Positions 57,991 to 64,000 of a DNA stretch of 64,000 nt are shown in pieces. The stretch covers positions 15,789,507-15,853,506 of the forward strand of contig NC_083637.1 of NCBI RefSeq assembly GCF_963576545.1. Reading direction: 5' to 3'. Origin of the DNA: Limanda limanda (taxonomy: Eukaryota; Chordata; Actinopteri; Pleuronectiformes; Pleuronectidae). The notes beneath the pieces were generated by a model that made no database searches, was not told where the DNA came from, and worked only from the letters and a program-made list of their open reading frames with translations. The position numbers were made by a program, and so were the translations under genes. Position 1 is the stretch's first letter. The number at the start of each line of letters is the position of its first letter.

Positions 57991-58263
57991 CTGTAGAAAC
58001 AATGAATATATTCTAATAACTGTGAAAAAAGGTGGACGACGTGTGTCCACTTACACTGGACAAAAGTGAAGCTAAATTATCTTGGATACGGGTGCTGCCA
58101 TGTGGGGAAAAAACTGGTTCTATTACGGAAAGATTTGGTGCATAAGCCAGTCACCAAGTTGATTTTGGCTTCACTTTTGGAAAGCTGTCATGTAGTCTCT
58201 GATTTACTCACAAACAGCTTTATATAGATTGATTTAGCTTGTTTTCACCGAATTGCTACTCAC

Positions 58264-58362
58264 CTGTGACTGAGCGTTGACATCCCCTCCTCTCTTCACC
58301 AGGATACATGCTACTTCTTTCTGTCCTGCCAAGGAGGCAATATGGAGGGCGGTGTTTCCTTT
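58264..58362 (-). CDS. ank2: ank2 exon: ankyrin repeat
   Basis: 99 nt, phase 0/0, one repeat beginning [18 protein letters not shown] and ending NAQSQ. Acceptor CTGCAG, donor GTGAGT. Repeats in this part of ankyrins form the start of the membrane-protein binding solenoid. Confidence 0.96.
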
Positions 58363-58982
58363 CTGCAGAGAAAAATAGGATTAAGGCCTCCAGCCAAGTA
58401 CATATGTGTTTGGTTAAATCATCTGATGTGAATGTCGTGTTCCTTGTTTTGACCATGTGATGTCAAACCAAGGACGTGGACAGGAGAGTGACAGATTCCT
58501 TGTCAGCTGTTAACTGTCTCTCGCTGATAAACCTGATACAGACATCCAGAGTCGAAAAACAAACAACCCTCTCTCTACTGAGGGTTAAAAACCTATTTAA
58601 GATGTAATGTGAAGCCACTGTGACAAGTTCAAAGAACACATTTTATGTCTTGTTATAAGAATCTCGAGTTAGTTTTAAAAAGGAAAGTATCTTAAATTAA
58701 GAATTCTAAAAATGGACCATAAGACATTTTGTTGCTCCCTCATACCGAACACCAGCAGCCTCACGAATCAGGTTTCTCAGATCAAGTGAGAAGCATTGAA
58801 TTACACAGTATTTCACAACTGATGCCATGTATTGCAATGCTTCTTTCTCTTTTTTTGTCTAGTAGTCACCAAGCTGGAGCTCTCACTCTTCCTTCCTAAC
58901 TCCCTCCTTTTTTCTCCCCACATATCCTCCCCCTTTGGGCTAAGGATCCAACTGTACTGAGTTGCTTGTTAAAGGCTGATCT

Positions 58983-59024
58983 GCGTGTGTGTGTGTGCGT
59001 GTGTGTGTGTATGTGTGTGTGTGT
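58983..59024. repeat. GT/CA microsatellite at splice donor
   Basis: On the minus strand a CA repeat starts at the donor of the 59027-59125 exon (GTACACACAC). Confidence 0.9.
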
Positions 59025-59026
59025 AC

Positions 59027-59125
59027 CTTGGTGGAGGAGTCAACAGGTGCTCCTCTCTCCAGCAACTCCTCCACTAAATCTGTGTGTCCCTCCTTTGCTG
59101 CCAGGTGCAAAGCATTCAGACCATT
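59027..59125 (-). CDS. ank2: ank2 exon: ankyrin repeat (first exon seen in window)
   Basis: 99 nt, phase 0/0, coding for one 33-residue ankyrin repeat starting [14 protein letters not shown] and ending SSTK. It resembles the second coding exon class of vertebrate ANK2 and is closer to ANK2 than to ANK1 or ANK3 at this repeat. Acceptor CAG is at 59126-59128 and donor GTACAC at 59021-59026. The donor runs straight into a CA/GT microsatellite. Confidence 0.96.
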
Positions 59126-62100
59126 CTGAAGAGAAAACATCAGCAGCATCAATCAGAAGAGTTCAATAAATCAAATGTAGTTCACTGATTATTGCATCAG
59201 TGCACATGGAGTTACATAACAAACATTAATGCCCAGGCCCCAGAGCCTCGGTCAATGCATATACCTGAATTATACATTACAGGAAGCAGAACAAACAGGG
59301 TGTGGACATAATAACAACAAAACAGTAAATTAAAATAGAATATTCCTGCAATAAATGCTTAAGAATATAAAAGTAATTGTGAGTTATGAGGCAACATTTC
59401 AATGTATTCTGTTACATTTTATCAAACATGTATTATAAATATAATAACATTAAAAACACTGTTATATGTGGTAGTATATCAATATATAACAATATGAGAA
59501 CCAGGAAATTTGTATATTTAAAAAGGCTGTGAATGTGGAATTGATGCACTGAGGGACAACTTGAACTTAATTTCAATGAAACAAGTTCATAAGACAAATC
59601 CTGTGGAGGGTGATTTATAGTTTCAAATTCTAAATATGATCATTGATTTTGAATATTGTGCGTGTACATTATGTGCCCAGCCTAAAATGACATATTAAGA
59701 CACCAATATTCAGAGAAGACACTATTATTTAGAAAGGTCAAGAAAAAAAAGGTAATTAGAAACCAGAGTAGTAGCATTGAAAATATAATAATAATAATAA
59801 ATTATTATTATCAGAAACGTCTTCGGACATCAACGTTAATCTCAAATACAGAAAGTGCTGCTTCAGTCAGGTAGGTGTGATAAGAACACCTGAGGCCTCA
59901 GATCCATCAATCACAGTGACAGGTCATCACAACACAATCTATACAACACACATGTGAAAATGATATTACAACTACGAGACAAACACGAAGAAGAAATCAC
60001 CTCATCCTCCTCTTCTTCCATTCTGGGCTGTGTCTCCCTCCAACTAGGGGGAGTACTTCACCGCAACCTCGTTTTTATCCTTTCTGCTCCTTTTATCAAA
60101 CCAAACGCCAGTCTCTCTCTCTCCCTCTCTCGCTCTCTCGCTCTCTCTCCGTCTTCGTCTTTCCTTTTTGTGCCTCTTTGCTATTCTCTAACTTTAGCTT
60201 TTCTGAAGCAAAACTATTTCTAAATAAGAGACCGAGTTGGACTTAGAAGTGATGGAGCAGCAAAGATCCCCACAGGTCCTCTGCCTCCTTCCTCTGCAGC
60301 TCAACCTTCTGGGTCTCTCTTGCCCCCTTTGCAAGTTCCCTCTGGGTTGGCTTAAAGACAGGAACTGTTGATCCTCTAGATGGAGGAACTGCTATGTTGC
60401 GAACAACAACTCCCCCCGACACACACACACACAGAAACACACATTCTCACTCTCACTCTCTGTCTCTGAGTTGCCAAATGCCAAACAGCCAAAGGGGTAT
60501 CATGTTTCTGCACAGTCATAGAGAGTATGTAGGACATAAATACACACACACACACACACACATATGGAAACACATATTGAGAAGCTACTGTAAATGTCAT
60601 AGATATATAGATATTATATAGATATTGTATAGATATTATATAGATATTATATATATACACACTAGCTGCAATTAAGAACCATTAGGCAGCTCATTCACCA
60701 TGAGTATATTTAACTCGTTCATTCATTATTTAGTCTGTCATTTGTCAGAGAATTGATCACTTTCCCGAACCCAAAGTCTTCAGATTGCTTGTTAGGTCTA
60801 AAACAAAAGCCTAAGACATTGAGCAACTGTAATTTACACTGACATAAAATATGGCAGCTGGAAGCACTAATAACAAATATATTTCAGATATGTGAATAAC
60901 AATCCATTACCAGAGCAAAAGGTGACAAAAAGGAAAAGAAATAAACAAATATTCCAGATTTCAAAATCTCCAGTAACAGTTTTACTTGATTATTGATTTA
61001 AACAATGAATCAATAAAAAAAAAAAAATTGTTCTTCATACTCTTTGTTGACAATCAATGAACTGGTTATTACAGTTGTTTAAGCACTTTCATGAACATCA
61101 TCATTATTTTCATAATCCCCATCACTCAGGCTGTGTGAGGTAACACTGAGTTGGAAACCAGTGCTTCATGTCTAATAATTATTAGCCGTCAGTCAGTGGA
61201 ATCTCTACTGCAGCAGATGAAATGAAACATCTTTCAAACGCGGGACTAAATCCTCTTTGCCGCAGTCAGAGAACATGCAGAAAGTTGAGTTTCAGCTTTA
61301 CATGTCAGCTTTGAGCTCACTGAGTCAGCAAAAAATTACACAATCTTATTAAAGAGTGTTTCAATCACATTTCTACTGATGTGTGTTCCAAAAGAAGCAA
61401 GCAGAGGAACACACATGTACACACTCTGTCACACAAACTGAACTGATTTAAATCTCCGTCTCCTCTGAGCTGCAAGGGAAAGCTTCATTTAGCTAATGGA
61501 CGTCGAGCCCAACGCAGTGATCCCTGCATGGCAGCGTGCAGCTCCGCCTGAAACCGCTCCGTACAACGCAGATTAATATCCCTGCGCCTGACACCACTGA
61601 CCTTTGTTGTAATCACACGTGGTAATAAAGGGAGCTGGTTTATAGGTCCAGGTGTCAGAGGGGATGAATGTCAAGAGGAAAAACGGGGGAAATAATGTAA
61701 ATGAATGCGGATTAAAAAGTAATATCACTCACCATGGATTAACATTTTGGTAGATTAGAGGGGAAGTCCTCTAACCGTGAGGACATGAAACTAAAATACA
61801 AGTACTCGTTTAGAACTAATTCTCTCTCACACACAGAGAGTTGTATTTTCTACAATTTTTAATAAAAACAAAAAGGTCTTATATTATAAAAAGACAAAAA
61901 CATTCTCGGTACACAGCCTTAAAACTGGGAGATGAAGACACAGATCTGTGAGTCAGAGAAGGATCATTTGACTGTTGATCTGTGAGGTTGCCTCTTCATC
62001 TTTCCATGGAGCTGCGTTGGACAGCTGACTGTCCTTGGCGTCAGACTCTGGCCCTGACCAGCCTGTGGCTGCTTTCTAGGATCAGACTCCTCTGTTATTA

Positions 62101-63384
62101 GTGAACACGCTGCTATGGCCAACACTCTGAGTGACGCACCAGCATCTCCCAAGGACTTGCAGGTTTACAGGATGACTTCATATAGCTATTGCATGATATC
62201 TGGTGACTTGGAAATATATAAATAAAATATATATGTAAGTCATAAATATTAATGTTATACTTCAAAGCAGTGTTATAACTGTGAACGTATGATGTAATTT
62301 CCACCCGACTTGTTTTCATTTTAGCCAAGTGATGACACTGCACTGACATACTGGACTAACCCCACAAATTCAATATGTGCTTGGATACAACCCAAGGCTT
62401 CTTATTGTTAAAGTCGATGCAGATAAGTGAGTTATTATCAAGTCATGTTTGTTGATGCTCTTATCATCAGAGCACTGACTCTGCTGACTGCTGACAGCAG
62501 TGTTATACAGTAGATAATGGTTCTGTGGAGTGCTTTGCCACTGACTTGCTTCTGATCCACTCATTAGCTTGAGAGCTATTTTCCTGCAAATAACAGGTAA
62601 CATAACCCTTTGAATGGTCTAAGCTTCCTATCATTGAGCTGTTTGTGGAAACCAGTATCTCCTTGAATTACCATTAAGGTTTAAATGGCACCATATCTGG
62701 GGAAATTTCAATTACCGCTGTTAAAATGTTTTTTACTATTCTGCAGTGTGTTTGTAACTGGCAGTAAACATACAATAATCATACATTGATCCTAAGTCAG
62801 TGAAGGCAACCTTGCAAATTCACCCTAGCGTTACACTGGAAAAGCTTCCTTCAGTCAGCTTTAAACTGCTCATGACAATGGAGTCACAAACCTGTGACCA
62901 TGACAACAGGAAGTCTGAACAGCTGATGATGGTGCTGATCCCACCCAGGGTCACAGTCTGTCAGATGTCAGAGTCATGCACACTAATGGTCAAACTACAT
63001 GCGTGCAAAAGTACATGACTTCTAGAAGTGCACACATGTATGAGGGCAAGCTGGTGCATGTATAAGAGCTGGCTGGTGTTCATCTCTCCTGACTCCATTA
63101 CAAAATGACATTTACTCTATTATGGTATTACCATCTCTCTCTCAGACACAATCACACAGTCACACAGTCACACACACAGTCTCTCTCACACACGCACACG
63201 CACAAGCACACGCACACGCACACTCACACGCACACACACACACATTAAGTGATCACATTGCTAGGATTTAAATGTCACTCGCATGTTCAGTCATCTGACA
63301 AGGGCTCAAATGTGATCATCTGACCCCTGACAGATACTATGAAGGGCAGGGATCTCCTGTTGCAGTGGGGAGGGGACGGCGTGT

Positions 63385-63439
<55 letters not shown>

Positions 63440-64000
63440 TTGATGCAGAAAATAAAAGTCATGCTGTCCATGAAAACAAATAAGTGGTATGTGTGAGCAG
63501 TTGGAAATTCCTGTCTGCCAACCAGGCGTATAAACAGCTACTAGTTAAGGCCAAACGCAACGACACATTAGAAACTAGGAGGCGCTGGCGATGAGCACAG
63601 AGTCACGTAGAGAAGTTCTGCATCTTCCCACCTTGTGACCGCTGTAAATCACATGTAGATGACATAGATGGGCCAGGGGGGGCTGGCACAGACCTGTAGG
63701 AGGACATGTCTTCTGCACAGTGGAATGTGAGGGTGGGTGTGTGTGTGTGTGTAGGGGGGGGGGTTGAGAGCAGCTGTCAGGGGAACCGAGACTGGAGGCA
63801 AGAATGGGTGAGGTGGAGGGAGGGGAGGGGCTTTGATGCTGTGTTAACACATGTTCGTCTGCCACAAACAGTGACACATTAGTGATGATTTAAACATAAT
63901 GTGTCACTTTACAAACTTTCTTGTGTGTGTGGAGATTCGGCTCAGACACAAAGCTACATGACTGGAGCTGTAACACAATTTCATGTCGACATGTTGAAAA
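59126..64000. other. 5' intron of ank2 (incomplete)
   Basis: 4.9 kb upstream of the first repeat exon seen. I looked for the preceding ankyrin repeat exon (LRAARAGNLDKV type) and did not find it. Contains CT-rich (60111-60149), CA (60541-60561), AT-rich TATAGATAT (60601-60657), CA (63146-63244), GT (63381-63434) and GT plus G-run (63736-63763) microsatellites, and one unexplained minus-strand frame at 60243-60440. Confidence 0.7.
63146..63434. repeat. CA and GT microsatellites facing each other
   Basis: A CA-rich stretch at 63146-63244 and a pure GT stretch at 63381-63434, complementary and 136 bp apart, in the 5' intron. Confidence 0.85.

Larger units (their letters stand above)
2090..64000 (-). 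other. ank2: ank2-type ankyrin-B gene, 5' end outside window
   Basis: Ankyrins are cytoplasmic adaptors that link membrane proteins (ion transporters, L1-family adhesion molecules) to beta-spectrin. Seen here in order: ankyrin repeats, linker, two ZU5 domains, UPA domain, giant exon, death domain, second giant exon, C-terminal regulatory exons. About 50 exons join with consistent GT-AG sites and phases. Ankyrin-B rather than -G or -R is supported by the [14 protein letters not shown] repeat, the MSVRELMKAFQ, ETSIGSIKERVKALQ and EGKLFEMTRGGAIDL motifs of the giant exon, and the C-terminal TEEQYKDEHGH segment. The initiator exon and first repeat(s) are not present and must lie beyond 64000. Compared with mammalian ANK2 (hundreds of kb) the locus is compact. 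Teleosts usually keep two ank2 copies; which one this is cannot be decided here. Confidence 0.95.

Overview
The window is vertebrate nuclear DNA, most likely from a teleost fish. Introns are short and AT-rich with many CA/GT, GA and AT microsatellites, and exons are small and split along ankyrin-repeat boundaries. Nearly everything recognisable belongs to one gene on the minus strand: an ankyrin-B (ANK2 / ank2) orthologue. I cannot tell which teleost co-orthologue (ank2a or ank2b) it is. The assignment rests on protein landmarks: the first ankyrin repeat in the window, the MMVNRTTE mini-exon, the ZU5/UPA block, giant-exon motifs such as MSVRELMKAFQ and EGKLFEMTRGGAIDL, the death domain, and the C-terminal KKVTRKIIRK region.

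The gene reads from right to left. 64000-59126 is intron with no exon I can support; the first coding exons lie beyond the window. 59125-51587 holds 20 exons plus one candidate 9-nt microexon, coding for ankyrin repeats, mostly 33 or 66 codons each and phase 0. 51466-44998 holds the linker, the two ZU5 domains and the UPA domain (spectrin-binding module), with several in-phase cassettes. 43257-35125 is the classical 'giant' exon (8.1 kb, about 2,711 codons), which in this fish carries an internal array of 96-residue repeats. 34435-33354 holds the death domain and its tail. 33076-10096 is a second, much larger open exon of about 7,660 codons. It contains about 25 near-identical tandem copies of a 254/257-residue Ser-Pro-rich repeat. 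10033-3756 holds C-terminal exons, including a 599-codon exon, an exon like the obscurin-binding segment of muscle ankyrins, and the acidic C-terminus. A polyadenylation signal lies at 2104-2109. A plus-strand polyadenylation signal near 1182-1191 suggests the 3' end of a convergent neighbour (camk2d by vertebrate synteny; inference only).

The standout is the post-death-domain giant exon. Its 5' end contains a perfect internal GTAAGT donor (after base 32998) that keeps phase 0 with all downstream C-terminal exons. Ordinary isoforms can therefore use a 79-nt exon, while failure to use this one site extends the exon by about 22.9 kb of open frame ending in TAA at 10096. With both giant exons the predicted protein would be roughly 12,000 residues, titin-class in size. 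I know of no described ankyrin with such a C-terminal array, but I could not search. All exon limits are manual splice-site and phase calls; tandem copy number should be treated cautiously because an assembly could have gained or lost units.
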